64,000 nt of DNA, taken from UBA6170 sp034429975. GTDB lineage: Bacteria > Chloroflexota > Anaerolineae > Anaerolineales > Anaerolineaceae. Each line of letters starts with the position of its first letter. Position 1 is the stretch's first letter. The stretch is from assembly GCA_034429975.1 (NCBI GenBank), contig DAOUFM010000179.1:10958-74957 (forward strand), read 5' to 3'. The translations under genes were made by a program, and so were the position numbers. Shown one piece after another: positions 51,475 through 61,053 of the stretch. A model generated the notes under the pieces. The model was not told where the DNA came from. It did no database searches and was given only the letters and a program-made list of their open reading frames with translations.

Positions 51475-51512
51475 AACAAAGTGATTCGAAGTTGCTTTCG
51501 AATCACTTTGTT
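51475..51512 (-). terminator. Terminator of the DUF5679 gene
   Basis: A 16-bp perfect stem AACAAAGTGATTCGAA and its complement with a 6-nt loop lies 20 nt after the minus-strand stop at 51532, followed by TTGTGT on that strand. Confidence 0.65.
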
Positions 51513-51531
51513 ATTGGTAAAACAAATCTAC

Positions 51532-51681
51532 TTACTTGCTGGAAAGAAAACGGGACACCTTGGTGCCGCAATGCGGGCAAGTTCCCTGCACCATCTTGCG
51601 ACCATTGCCTGTCTCTTTTACCGTTCCGCCCTTTACCTGGACTTTTGTTCGACACTTTACACAATACCCTTCAAAATCCAT
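51532..51681 (-). CDS. Small zinc-ribbon protein, DUF5679-like
   Basis: From ATG at 51681 (AAGGAG 7 nt upstream) the protein has 49 residues: YCVKCRTKVQVKGG, NGRKMVQGTCPHCGTKVSRF. Two CxxC knuckles form a zinc ribbon, with the N-G-R middle typical of DUF5679. Family members are widespread in Chloroflexota and Actinobacteria and have no known function. Confidence 0.82.
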   Translation of the reverse strand: MDFEGYCVKCRTKVQVKGGTVKETGNGRKMVQGTCPHCGTKVSRFLSSK

Positions 51682-51882
51682 AGAATATCTCCTTTTCAAA
51701 TTGGGGGTTTTCTTGCATTCCAAGTTTTACCTGGAAGGAAGAAAGTCAGAATTCACATCTGTACTTTTTTTAATATAGAGGATAACGCTTAGATTTACAA
51801 GTGTTTTTACCTGTTTTTGTTCCTTTGTAAAATGTTTTTTGCCATGATTAAGGCAAAATTCATATTTTCAGGATAAAAAGGC

Positions 51883-52365
51883 TCAGGTGATCTTCTCAAC
51901 ACGACCGTTGGTGATCAATACCAAATGCTGAGGTTGCAGGCAAAAGACTGCATTGGGAGTGCCAGCTGAAGCCCAGATCTCCTCATATTGCAGCAGGTCC
52001 TGGTCGATCAGGCATTCAATGGGCTGGGCATGCGCCAGCGGGGGTACGCCACCGATCGGGAAGCCGGTCACCTGGCGGACGAAATCGGCATCTGCTCTTA
52101 TAATTTTCTCCCCCAGAATTTCTTTGATCCGTTTTTCGTTTACCCGGTTGGCACCGCTAGCTGCGATCAGAATCGCTTTGCCGCTGGGCTGGCGCTGAAA
52201 GATGAGCGATTTCACGATCTGTTCCACTTGGCAGCCGATCGCCTGGGCAGCCTCTTGGGCGGTGCGGGTGGATTCTGGAAATTCCTTGATGATTAAATCG
52301 AGCCCAAAGGTTGCCAGAGCGGTCTGGACTTTTTTGGCGTTATTGGATAATTTCTGGTCATTCAT
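51883..52365 (-). CDS. YbaK/EbsC family aminoacyl-tRNA deacylase-like protein
   Basis: From ATG at 52365 (AGGAG 8 nt upstream) the protein has 160 residues: EFPESTRTAQEAAQAIGCQVEQIVKSLIF, the conserved catalytic-type Lys in that helix end, AASGANRVNEKRI, and TGFPIGGVPPLAHAQP, the substrate loop of the family. Members hydrolyse mischarged Cys- or Ala-tRNA in trans. The exact specificity cannot be read here. It is 17 bp downstream of corA. Confidence 0.88.
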   Translation of the reverse strand: MNDQKLSNNAKKVQTALATFGLDLIIKEFPESTRTAQEAAQAIGCQVEQIVKSLIFQRQPSGKAILIAASGANRVNEKRIKEILGEKIIRADADFVRQVTGFPIGGVPPLAHAQPIECLIDQDLLQYEEIWASAGTPNAVFCLQPQHLVLITNGRVEKIT

Positions 52366-52382
52366 AAAAAGTACTCCTGGGG

Positions 52383-53366
52383 TTACATCCATTTGCGACT
52401 ACGCATCCAGATGAACATAGCAATAGGCAGCAAAATAAAAATAGCCATAACGACGAAGAAAGAAGGATGCGAAGTCCAGCCTTCCAGAGGCGGTTCAGCG
52501 GCGAAGAAGTTCATCCCAAAGAAACCGGTCAGGAAGGAAATAGGCATAAACAGGGTAGTGATAATGGTTAGTGTTTTCATCACATCGTTCATGCGGTTAT
52601 TGACCACTGATAAATAAGTGTCCAGTACACTGCTGATCAAATCGCGCAGGCTTTCGGATATGTCATACAGCCGCACCAGATGGTCATAGATATCCCGAAA
52701 GAAAACCCTTTCCTGTATGTCAATGACCTGATCGGTATCTCGCGCCAGCTTATTGAAGACCTCGCGCTGCGGCATGAGGATCCGGCGCAGATGTAAAAGC
52801 GCGCGTTTCAGGGTAAATATTTTTTCCAACAACTCCTGATTCGTGGATTCAAACATCAAATCTTCGATTGAGTCGATAGCGTCATCCATCTGATCGACCA
52901 CCGGCAGGGTTTCCCCGACCAGGTCGTCTGCCAGTTTGTAAAAGAGATGATCGGCGCCGCGTTGCAAGAAGCGAGTATCGCGCTGGACGCTTTCCCAGAC
53001 TTTGGCAATCACCGGGATCGATGAACTTTGATAGGTGACCAGGTAATGTTTCCCCAGGAATACATCCAGCTCGTTTGTTTGCATGGGTTCTTCCTGGGTG
53101 AGGTCGAACCGGATAGTATGCAAGACACAATAGAGATACTCGCCCCAATCATCCACCCTGGGCACATGCACTTCTTCCAGCGCATCTTCCACCGCAAGAG
53201 GGTGAAACCCAAACAAATCCTGCAGGATGCTCAGGCTCTCTGCGGTGGTTGTCTGATTCAAATCCACCCATAGGACACCCTGGTTCTGTTCCAGAATCTC
53301 TTTTATCTCTGCCTGGGTGAGACCGGTTTTTATTTTCCCATTCAGGTAATAAATCGATTGAATCAT
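52383..53366 (-). CDS. corA: CorA-like magnesium/cobalt channel
   Basis: This 327-residue protein has a long N-terminal cytoplasmic funnel and two C-terminal membrane helices. The first ends in GFFGMNF, the GMN selectivity signature, followed by the periplasmic loop AAEPPLEGWTSHPS and helix FFVVMAIFILLPIAMFIWM, with a basic tail. KTLTIITTLFMPISFLTGF is the pore helix. It forms a pentameric Mg2+ channel. Length and order are normal for the family. Confidence 0.92.
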   Translation of the reverse strand: MIQSIYYLNGKIKTGLTQAEIKEILEQNQGVLWVDLNQTTTAESLSILQDLFGFHPLAVEDALEEVHVPRVDDWGEYLYCVLHTIRFDLTQEEPMQTNELDVFLGKHYLVTYQSSSIPVIAKVWESVQRDTRFLQRGADHLFYKLADDLVGETLPVVDQMDDAIDSIEDLMFESTNQELLEKIFTLKRALLHLRRILMPQREVFNKLARDTDQVIDIQERVFFRDIYDHLVRLYDISESLRDLISSVLDTYLSVVNNRMNDVMKTLTIITTLFMPISFLTGFFGMNFFAAEPPLEGWTSHPSFFVVMAIFILLPIAMFIWMRSRKWM

Positions 53367-53722
53367 AGGTCTATTGTATTATATTTCTGATAATTTTCTT
53401 TTATTTAATCAGGGGATAAGAGCAATAGCAATCTCTAACACAAGCATTTAATCCATTTTTCTTTTTTTATGTTGATTGCTATTATCTCATTCTTAGAAAA
53501 TTTGATAAACGGAGACATAAAAAGGATTGTTCTTGGTAAACGAATCTGCGAATAATAAGTTTTGAAGAACATTTCTCAAATTTCATATTCTTTTTGATTT
53601 TTCGCATTTCTTCTGCTAGTGAAAACTTTATTTGATCGTGTAATTAATAAAAGATGATAATTATATTTTGTTACAAATATGGTATAATAAGTATAAGTAA
53701 TGAATAATAAAAGGAATAGTAA
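53367..53722. promoter_or_regulatory. AT-rich intergenic region with a promoter-like site
   Basis: No gene is visible. An inverted repeat AATAGCAATC (53424-53433) and GATTGCTATT (53474-53483) is present. TATAAT at 53693-53698 with GTTACA 17 bp upstream may drive the gene at 53723. Confidence 0.4.
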
Positions 53723-54409
53723 ATGAGAAAGGTTTTTGGGCTTATTATTAATTTTTTCATTTTATTATTCATTATTTTTTTTGCAGTATCAGAGGTTAAT
53801 GCTAATTGGTATGCCGGCTCGCAGAAGTCTGGTGTCCTTGGAGTTAGGGCTTATATCAGATCTCCCTCAATAATCACAATTTTCTCGGAGGGATTAAGTA
53901 ATTGGGTGTCTTCCTATCAAGAAGATTCTGGTGGAATTAGCTGGATTCAAGCTGGATGGCATTATTATTCGGATTTTGAATGGAATCCTAAGCAATATGT
54001 AGAATATTGTAAAAATTACAATTCACCAAACCAGATTTATTATATAAATGATAATTTTTCCTCCCACCTTAGAGGTGTATATGTTCATTATCAAATAAAC
54101 AAGGAAAATGATAATCAATGGTGTGCTTTTACTGACGGATTCCAGAGAATTTGTGTCACATCATTACATTCATCATCAATAATAGGCATGGCAAAATCAG
54201 AGATTCATGGAAGTAATTTTAATTCTTTAGATACATTATTTAATGATGTAGAATTTTTAGATGCATCTAATTATACATGGAGAATAATGCAACCTCCAAT
54301 TATTTGGCATAAAGACTTTCCTTATGAAGTAGACATTTATAGCGATTCTTTTTTTCGAACCTACAGGTTAGATACTTTCGATATTTTTCTACCAACGGTT
54401 CAGCGATAA
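53723..54409 (+). CDS. Secreted protein of unknown function, low GC
   Basis: This 228-residue protein has a signal peptide (residues 1-27, IINFFILLFIIFFAVSEVNAN). The mature part has GVRAYIRSPSI, SNWVSSYQEDSGGISWIQAGWHYY and PKQYVEYCKNY. The G-V-x-A-x-I plus W-V plus IQAGW order is faintly like neprosin-type domains, but the match is not secure. Its GC content is clearly lower than its neighbours, a sign of transfer or recent decay of flanks. It is followed by another secreted protein gene 37 bp on. Confidence 0.6.
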   Translation: MRKVFGLIINFFILLFIIFFAVSEVNANWYAGSQKSGVLGVRAYIRSPSIITIFSEGLSNWVSSYQEDSGGISWIQAGWHYYSDFEWNPKQYVEYCKNYNSPNQIYYINDNFSSHLRGVYVHYQINKENDNQWCAFTDGFQRICVTSLHSSSIIGMAKSEIHGSNFNSLDTLFNDVEFLDASNYTWRIMQPPIIWHKDFPYEVDIYSDSFFRTYRLDTFDIFLPTVQR

Positions 54410-54446
54410 TAAATTGTTGATTAATAATAAATAACAGGAAAATAGT

Positions 54447-55316
54447 ATGAGAAACAAAAAAACTCTTCTTTTCTTTTTGTTCACCTTGATTCTTGTTTTT
54501 GCTGGCACAATTTTCGTGAAAGTATATGGGCAGGGAGAAAACACGCGTGATCTGGAATACCGGTTACAACAATTGGGAATACCGGTCGTTGCAGTAAAAA
54601 CAGTCCAACAACAACCCTATCGGATCGAAATAACTTTGCAAAGCAAATCAGCGGATGAAAATATTCATGTGGATGATATTTGGAATCTGGTGATGACCCG
54701 CCGGCAGGCAACCCAAGCGAAAAGAATCGGGATCCATCTGGATCAATATACGATCCATTTAATTGATCAAAACGGGAAAACCATTCTAAAAGATACTTCC
54801 GCGGTCTATGCTTCTGATTTAAATCAAACAACGAACCGAAAATATCCGGAAACGGATCTTGAAACAACGATCTCCTTAATTGATCAAAGGCTAAATTTTG
54901 GAAACCTAATCAAGGATTATCAGGATGTTTTTTCAAACTCCGAGATCAATGGCGGTGGTCGTACATTGATTTTGGAAGTGACCGGGCAGGATTTGGAAGC
55001 GGTTAATCAGGATTTACCAGGCTTTTTGCACTCACTTTTTAAATTATTTGAAGAAAATCAAGAACTTGACCTCGGATTGGCTATCTGCCATTTACGGGTT
55101 AAAGATAAAAACGGGACAATTCTTCTGGATTTTGTGCGCGATTTGGAGACTGGCATCAGCCAATGGACAATGCAGCCGGGTGTCTATGATGAATGGTTCC
55201 CGAAACCAGAGCCCGCTGGTGTGATTACGACACCCGCAGTGGGAACTCCTGGGTATCCACCACCGGTTGATACATTAACGCTTGATCCCACGGAAGAGGC
55301 TTATCCTAACCCTTGA
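54447..55316 (+). CDS. Secreted protein of unknown function
   Basis: This 289-residue protein has an N-terminal signal or anchor (LLFFLFTLILVFAGTIFV). The body alternates strands and helices (LEYRLQQLGIPVVAVKTVQQQPYRIEITLQ in part; DLEAVNQDLPGFLHSLFKLF). The tail is Pro/Thr-rich (TPAVGTPGYPPPVDTLT). I do not recognise a family. It may be co-transcribed with the preceding secreted protein gene. Location outside the membrane is likely. Confidence 0.6.
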   Translation: MRNKKTLLFFLFTLILVFAGTIFVKVYGQGENTRDLEYRLQQLGIPVVAVKTVQQQPYRIEITLQSKSADENIHVDDIWNLVMTRRQATQAKRIGIHLDQYTIHLIDQNGKTILKDTSAVYASDLNQTTNRKYPETDLETTISLIDQRLNFGNLIKDYQDVFSNSEINGGGRTLILEVTGQDLEAVNQDLPGFLHSLFKLFEENQELDLGLAICHLRVKDKNGTILLDFVRDLETGISQWTMQPGVYDEWFPKPEPAGVITTPAVGTPGYPPPVDTLTLDPTEEAYPNP

Positions 55317-55354
55317 TGATTCACTTCTCTGGTTACAAGGAATAATATTAACAT

Positions 55355-55762
55355 TTACAATGAATCTTTTAGGTTCTGGATGAGTGGTTCAATTTGGTTA
55401 AAGGATGAATAGGTAAATTTTACGGCGGGTGCCATTCTGGCAATCCTGGCAATTTCTGTAAAGCCATACCCAGGAAGATTTCTAGCATTGATTAAACATT
55501 GTGCCAATTCCAATCCTATTTCGGCCTGGCTGAGTGGCTGCCAGAGTAACTCACCTTTTGGAAGATAATGCGGAAAAATGATGAATTGGATGGGTGGTTG
55601 TGCATAGCGACTTGCTGGGTTGAACCAGGCGGGGTGCACCAGATCCGAATGCGTGCCTTCCAAATACAAATGACTATTTTCCGGGTTTCTGAATGCGGTC
55701 AGCACGTCACGGGATGGCTTTTTTAAATGCAGCGGCCGATAAAAAGTTTCCACCTTCCACAT
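55355..55762 (-). CDS. Short protein resembling the C-terminal part of an HprK-like kinase
   Basis: This 135-residue frame has SHLYLEGTHSDLVHPAWFN, PPIQFIIFPHYLPKGELLWQPLSQAEIGLEL and a helical tail. The strand FIIFPHY followed by a helix starting L-S-Q-A-E resembles the end of HPr-kinase-like P-loop proteins seen near PqqD or sulfotransferase genes, but no Walker A motif is present. It may be a 5'-truncated gene. No continuation of the frame exists upstream of 55762. Confidence 0.4.
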   Translation of the reverse strand: MWKVETFYRPLHLKKPSRDVLTAFRNPENSHLYLEGTHSDLVHPAWFNPASRYAQPPIQFIIFPHYLPKGELLWQPLSQAEIGLELAQCLINARNLPGYGFTEIARIARMAPAVKFTYSSFNQIEPLIQNLKDSL

Positions 55763-55810
55763 TGATTCTTTATTCTTTTATAAATAGATTTTTCGCATTA
55801 TACTTAGCTT

Positions 55811-57565
55811 GTGCAAGCATCAGCAGAATTTCGTATCCCCGAGCATTACGCCACTGACAAGCGAGGAACCATCCGTTGGATCTGGTCGCACACCATTCAT
55901 CAATGGCTGCCTATTTTGATCGCCTTAATTGGCGCTTTTGGCAATGCAGCCATGATGGCGGCTGTCCCGATATTGACTGGAGAAGCATTCGATATCGTCC
56001 TTTCCGGTCACGTGGATCTGAAACGCCTGGGGCAGATCGCCTGGTTGATGGCTGGCTCTCAGGTGATTCGTGGGGTTTTGCAGTTGGCGCGTAATTATGG
56101 TTTTGAATTTACCGCCCAGCGGGTTGAACGCGAGGTGCGTTACGAACTATACACCAATTTGCTGGGGAAAAGCATGACCTTCCACAACCTCCAGCCGATT
56201 GGGGATACGATGGCACGCGCCACCAATGATGTACGCGAGTTCAATTATATGTTCAGCCCGGGCTGGAATGTGGTCATTGGTTCGCTCAACTTCCTTTTTA
56301 TGCCCTTGTTGTTTGCCGGGCGTTACAGTACCCAGCTTCTTTGGGTGCCCTCCATTTTTATTGTGCTCTATGGGCTGGCTCTGTGGCATTACCTGGCTTC
56401 TTTAGGTCCTATCACTGCCCAGGTGCGGGCTTCCTTTGGACTTCTCAATACCCGCCTGGCAGAAGCATTGGATGGGATCGAGATTGTCAAAGGCAGCGCG
56501 CAGGAGGAGCAGGAAATTGAACGTTTCGGGAAAAACATCAACCAATATCGCGATTTCATGGTGCGGCAGGGGGATGTGGAAGCCCGCTTTCTACCGCTGC
56601 TCTTGCTGGGAATCGCGATGGCAGCAGGACTATTACACGCCATGCTGCTCTACCGCCAGGGAGTCATTGATGTAGGCGCGGTGGTCGCTTATTTCGGTTT
56701 GTTGTCCATGCTCGGTTTCCCGGTTTTCGCATCCATGTGGGCTTATTCCCGGATTGCTCTGGGATATGCCGGCGCACAACGTATTCTGGATATGATCAAT
56801 CAAAAAACCGATCTGGATCAGAATGAAGGTGGCTACGGGCAGATCATGCGCGGGGCTGTGCAATTTAAGAATGTAACCTTTGCCTATCAGGACAATGACC
56901 CAATCCTAGAGAGGATTAATTTCAGCATTCAACCCGGGCAAACGGTAGCGATTGTCGGGCAGACCGGCTCCGGAAAAACCTCGCTGATGCGCCTGATCAA
57001 TCGCACTTATGACGTCACCGGCGGGCAGGTGCTGGTAGATGGCGTCGATGTGCGCGAATGGGATCTGGAAGTCTTGCGCCAACAGATTTCAATCATCGAG
57101 CAGGATATCTTTCTCTTCTCGCAAACCATCGCCCAAAATATCGCCTTCGGCAAGCCAGATGCCAGCCTGGAGGAGATCATTCAGGCTGCCAAGCAAGCGC
57201 AGGCCCACGAATTTATCGAAACCTTTGCCGAAGGGTACCAGACTGTGATTGGGGAACGCGGGGTCACGCTCTCGGGCGGTCAGCGCCAGCGTTTGGCTTT
57301 GGCACGCGCTTTTCTGACCAACCCGCATATTTTGATCCTGGACGATTCCACCTCTGCCATCGATTCCGAGACTGAGGATAAGATTCAACGTGCCATTTAC
57401 GCAGCGGCCAGAGGTCGCACGACCTTCATCATCACCCATCGTCTCTCGCAGATTCGCTGGGCGGATCAGATCCTGGTGCTGCGTGGCGGCCGGCTGGTGG
57501 CAGCCGGAACCCATGAAGAGTTGATGAAAACTTCGGAAGCCTATCGCCGGATTTTTAGTGAGTAA
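55811..57565 (+). CDS. Second heterodimeric ABC exporter, degenerate-site subunit
   Basis: A 584-residue half-transporter starting at GTG. Six membrane helices (about 30-330) are followed by an ATPase domain with Walker A GQTGSGKTS, signature LSGGQRQ and Walker B ILILDDSTSAID, where Asp replaces the catalytic Glu; the switch His is kept (ITHRLS). Paired with the downstream half, it makes one impaired and one working ATP site. The partner starts 34 bp downstream. Likely role: export of drugs, lipids or peptides. Confidence 0.92.
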   Translation: MQASAEFRIPEHYATDKRGTIRWIWSHTIHQWLPILIALIGAFGNAAMMAAVPILTGEAFDIVLSGHVDLKRLGQIAWLMAGSQVIRGVLQLARNYGFEFTAQRVEREVRYELYTNLLGKSMTFHNLQPIGDTMARATNDVREFNYMFSPGWNVVIGSLNFLFMPLLFAGRYSTQLLWVPSIFIVLYGLALWHYLASLGPITAQVRASFGLLNTRLAEALDGIEIVKGSAQEEQEIERFGKNINQYRDFMVRQGDVEARFLPLLLLGIAMAAGLLHAMLLYRQGVIDVGAVVAYFGLLSMLGFPVFASMWAYSRIALGYAGAQRILDMINQKTDLDQNEGGYGQIMRGAVQFKNVTFAYQDNDPILERINFSIQPGQTVAIVGQTGSGKTSLMRLINRTYDVTGGQVLVDGVDVREWDLEVLRQQISIIEQDIFLFSQTIAQNIAFGKPDASLEEIIQAAKQAQAHEFIETFAEGYQTVIGERGVTLSGGQRQRLALARAFLTNPHILILDDSTSAIDSETEDKIQRAIYAAARGRTTFIITHRLSQIRWADQILVLRGGRLVAAGTHEELMKTSEAYRRIFSE

Positions 57566-57599
57566 GAGGAAACCAATTTTTTAATTTGAGAAAGAATTT

Positions 57600-59411
57600 A
57601 TGGGATTTTTTGCAGGATTAAACGCTGAAAAATATGATCGAAAATACACAGACCGACAATTAACCGCCCGGATCCTGACCTATTTCCGACCTTATATCAA
57701 GCGGCTGCTGGTTATCGTCGCTGCTACCCTGGTGATTTCCGGCAGTGATGCCCTCCAACCGCTGATCGTTTCCCGCGGGCTGGATATGCTGGGGGAGAAT
57801 CCTGAAATTCGGATGATTTATCTGATCGCAGTGGCGATTATGGTCGCCAGTTTTGTGAGCTGGTTGATGAACTACATCCGCCGGCGGTTAACCGTCCGCG
57901 TGATTGCCAACTTGCTGGTCAATCTGGCTACCCAGGCGTTTGAAGCGTCTACCGGGCATGATCTCTCTTTTTACGATCAATACTCCTCCGGGCGGATTGC
58001 CTCACGTATCACCTCGGATACGATGCAGTTTGGCGAACTGGTTTCGCTGGTGACGGATGTCTCTTCGCAAATCATCGAATCGCTTATCCTGGCGGTGGTG
58101 TTGGTCAATATCGATTGGCGCCTGAGTTTGATTCTCTTCGCCCTGATCCCGATCATCTTCTTTTTGACCATGCTCTATCGCAAACTGGCGCGCACAGTTA
58201 CCCGCGAGGGAATGCGTGCTATGGCAGAGGTCAACCAGACGATTAAAGAGACAGTCAGTGGGATCGCAGTGGCCAAGAATTTCCGCCAGGAAGCCTCTAT
58301 TTTTGAGATTTTTGACAAAGCCAACCAGGTTTCATACAAAGTCAATATCAACCGCGGACTGGTGCTGTCGATTGTCTTCCCTACTTTAAACATGATCGGG
58401 GGAATTGTTACTGCACTGCTGGTGTATTCCGGTGGTATCACCACCGTCCAGGGGATTGTCACAGCCGGTGCCTGGTACCTCTTCATTCTCAGTCTGGATC
58501 GCTTTTTACACCCAATCATGAACCTGGCTACATTCTGGACAAACGTGCAAAATGGTCTGTCTTCCGCTGAACGTGTTTTTGCCCTGATCGATGCCGACCC
58601 GCATGTGGTGCAGACCGATGATCGCGAAGCCCCGTATTTACAGGGCGAGATTAAATTCCAGAACCTGAACTTCCATTACAAAGATACTGAACCGATTTTA
58701 CAGGATTTCAACCTGCATATTCAACCCGGAGAAACGGTGGCATTGGTTGGGCATACTGGCGCGGGTAAATCCTCCATTGCCCGGCTGATTGCCCGCTTCT
58801 ATGAGTTTCAATCCGGCCAAATTCTGATCGATAATCTGGATATCCGCTCTTTCAATCTTAACAGTTACCGGCGCAAATTAGGAATTGTCTCGCAATCGCC
58901 CTTCCTTTTCTCCGGCACCGTTCTGGACAACATCTGTTATACCTGCTCGCTGGTCAATCCAACCGAGGTGGAGAAAATTGCTCACATGATTGGTGAGGGG
59001 GAATGGCTGGAAACTTTGCCGAATGGCCTGTATACCGAGGTGGGGGAGCGCGGCGCACGGCTATCGATGGGGCAGCGACAACTGGTATCACTGATGCGTG
59101 TGTTGGTGCAGAAGCCAGCCATCTTCATCCTGGACGAAGCCACCGCCAGCATCGATCCTTTCACCGAATGGCAGATCCAGCAGGCTCTTAACCTAATCAT
59201 GGCGCAAACGACCTCCATTCTGATCGCTCATCGCCTTTCGACTGTGCGCTCCGCCGATCGCATCATCGTCATGCGGGAAGGCAGCATCATCGAAGAGGGT
59301 AACCACGACGGGTTAATGACCGCCAGAGGTCACTACGCCGAACTTTACAACACCTACTTCCGCCACCAGAGTCTGGCATATATTGAAGAAGCGGCGTTCA
59401 GGAAGAATTAA
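57600..59411 (+). CDS. Second heterodimeric ABC exporter, catalytic subunit
   Basis: This 603-residue half-transporter has six membrane helices (about 30-320) and an ATPase domain with Walker A GHTGAGKSS, a changed signature LSMGQRQ, Walker B IFILDEATASID (Glu present) and switch AHRLS. The altered signature lies opposite the degenerate Walker B of the partner, the same split of duties as in the exporter at 43.7-47.8 kb. No regulator gene is adjacent. Confidence 0.92.
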   Translation: MGFFAGLNAEKYDRKYTDRQLTARILTYFRPYIKRLLVIVAATLVISGSDALQPLIVSRGLDMLGENPEIRMIYLIAVAIMVASFVSWLMNYIRRRLTVRVIANLLVNLATQAFEASTGHDLSFYDQYSSGRIASRITSDTMQFGELVSLVTDVSSQIIESLILAVVLVNIDWRLSLILFALIPIIFFLTMLYRKLARTVTREGMRAMAEVNQTIKETVSGIAVAKNFRQEASIFEIFDKANQVSYKVNINRGLVLSIVFPTLNMIGGIVTALLVYSGGITTVQGIVTAGAWYLFILSLDRFLHPIMNLATFWTNVQNGLSSAERVFALIDADPHVVQTDDREAPYLQGEIKFQNLNFHYKDTEPILQDFNLHIQPGETVALVGHTGAGKSSIARLIARFYEFQSGQILIDNLDIRSFNLNSYRRKLGIVSQSPFLFSGTVLDNICYTCSLVNPTEVEKIAHMIGEGEWLETLPNGLYTEVGERGARLSMGQRQLVSLMRVLVQKPAIFILDEATASIDPFTEWQIQQALNLIMAQTTSILIAHRLSTVRSADRIIVMREGSIIEEGNHDGLMTARGHYAELYNTYFRHQSLAYIEEAAFRKN

Positions 59412-59441
59412 GTTTTGAGGGGAGTTTTAAACCGCTTTAAA

Positions 59442-61040
59442 TTATTGACTGGAGATAAAGTTAACCACCAGAATCGGAGGGAAAGCCCCTTCCCGGCTCG
59501 AGAAAATTAATTCTCCTAAATTTGAATCGTGTTCTGCAGGGATTAGATAAATCCCGTTGTTATTAGCAGGCTTATTAACCCAATTGGAGATCGTTGCTTT
59601 GTTCAGACTAAATACCTGAGTACAATTGACATTGGCAACGTTTCCACCGCCAATAACAGATGAATTGTAGTTGGGTCTATTACTCCAACTGACTGTTTCA
59701 TCCCATGAGCTGGTCGCTAAATAAAAATATATTGGGTTTTCCAGAGAGTTAGTAGTTGTGAGATAGAGATATGCGCTTTCGATTGTGCTATTCGGTGCGA
59801 TTGAAGATAAATCGAAATAAAACAATCCATACAAATGGGGATTGCTATCTCCGGACACCTTTCGGGTAATTATTTCAGAACTACCTCCGTAAGAATTATT
59901 TGCATTTGTGTTGTCAACAAAAGTATCTTTGGCAGCCAGGAATCCTGTATCTGGGTAAGCAACACAAGCATTATTGGGAGTTGAAGTCGGTGTAGGGGTT
60001 TGTGTTAGGGTGGGGGTATGAGATGGTGATAACGTAAAAGTAGGCGTAGAAGTCGATGTCCACGTGGGGGTAAAGGTTTGAGTAAGCGTCTGTGTGGGGG
60101 TAGATGTAGGTGTATTCGTTGGGGTGGAGGTATGAGTAGGCGTTGCTGTAGGGGTAGATGTAGGTGTATTCGTTGGGGTGAAGGTCTGAGTAGGCGTCGC
60201 TGTGGGGGTAGCAGTTGGCGTTGGTGTAAAAGTAGGAATATTCGTTGGCGTAGAAGTATAAGTGGGCGACGCAGTTGGAGTAAACGTAGGAATTGCGGTG
60301 TGAGTTAGCGTGGGAATTGGGGTTTTAGTAGGAGTAGATGTTGGTGTAATAATGGGCCTATTCCCTGAAGTGGGAGTTTGGGTGGCAATCGGGATTAATG
60401 TGTTGGTCGGGAAGGGTTGATTAGTGAGTCTCGCGGTTGGCGACCAGGTAGCAGTGAATAATGCCACGGATGTGCGGGTGGGTGTTATGGTTATTTTAAG
60501 TGTAGGATTTATGCGGGCAGTACCGGTAGCTGCCAGGGTAGGGTTGACGGTTGTTAACTGTGGTCTTGTGGTTGAATTTGGAGTAAGTACCTCAACGGTC
60601 TCTTGTTGACCAGGAGATACAATCTTATCGGCTGGGGTTCCCGGTGGTAATCCACCGGGAGGATTCTGAATTTCTGCAGCCATCTGGGTTGGTGAATGTC
60701 CATTGACTAATAAAACCGGTACCGGATTACTTAATTGATCCATCACAATACCAATACGACGATCAATTTCCTCCTGACTGATTTTTTCGTCTAAAAGAAC
60801 TTCACGAATAATGTTGATATCAACAGCAGGGACTTTTTTCTCCGGAATTTCAGCACTATAATCAGCCATTTCCATAGCGTGTATGGATCTTTCCAATGAA
60901 GTAAATTTACTATTTCGATTTAATAATGAAAATATTAAATTTCGACCAAGTATTAATATTAGGATCAGGAAAACAAGAGGAATCCCAACCTCCCAGATGG
61001 ATTTCAAAGTAGTTTTAGGCTTAATCGAAATATTTTCCAT
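59442..61040 (-). CDS. Membrane-anchored protein with Thr/Pro linker and DNRLRE-type domain
   Basis: This 532-residue protein has a membrane segment at about 15-35 and a short region with ISQEEIDRRIGIVMDQL. A Thr/Pro/Ser linker of about 200 residues follows (about 150-355, TPTxTPTxTxTPTNTPT style). The C-terminal domain of about 170 residues (KDTFVDNTNANNSYGGSSEI, GLFYFDLSSI, SSWDETVSWSNRP, YLIPAEHDSNLGELIFSSRE) matches the DNRLRE/CBM96-like beta-sandwich of surface proteins. The linker probably spans the cell wall or is glycosylated. It is 13 bp after the HD-GYP gene and likely co-transcribed. Confidence 0.82.
   Translation of the reverse strand: MENISIKPKTTLKSIWEVGIPLVFLILILILGRNLIFSLLNRNSKFTSLERSIHAMEMADYSAEIPEKKVPAVDINIIREVLLDEKISQEEIDRRIGIVMDQLSNPVPVLLVNGHSPTQMAAEIQNPPGGLPPGTPADKIVSPGQQETVEVLTPNSTTRPQLTTVNPTLAATGTARINPTLKITITPTRTSVALFTATWSPTARLTNQPFPTNTLIPIATQTPTSGNRPIITPTSTPTKTPIPTLTHTAIPTFTPTASPTYTSTPTNIPTFTPTPTATPTATPTQTFTPTNTPTSTPTATPTHTSTPTNTPTSTPTQTLTQTFTPTWTSTSTPTFTLSPSHTPTLTQTPTPTSTPNNACVAYPDTGFLAAKDTFVDNTNANNSYGGSSEIITRKVSGDSNPHLYGLFYFDLSSIAPNSTIESAYLYLTTTNSLENPIYFYLATSSWDETVSWSNRPNYNSSVIGGGNVANVNCTQVFSLNKATISNWVNKPANNNGIYLIPAEHDSNLGELIFSSREGAFPPILVVNFISSQ
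59975..60345. repeat. Tandem coding repeat of the Thr/Pro linker
   Basis: The DNA for the linker is made of short, imperfect tandem units. One block starting TAGATGTAGG recurs 54 bp apart (60101 and 60155). Such regions expand and contract by slippage, so linker length may vary between strains. Confidence 0.7.
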
Positions 61041-61053
61041 AAAAACTAAATAA

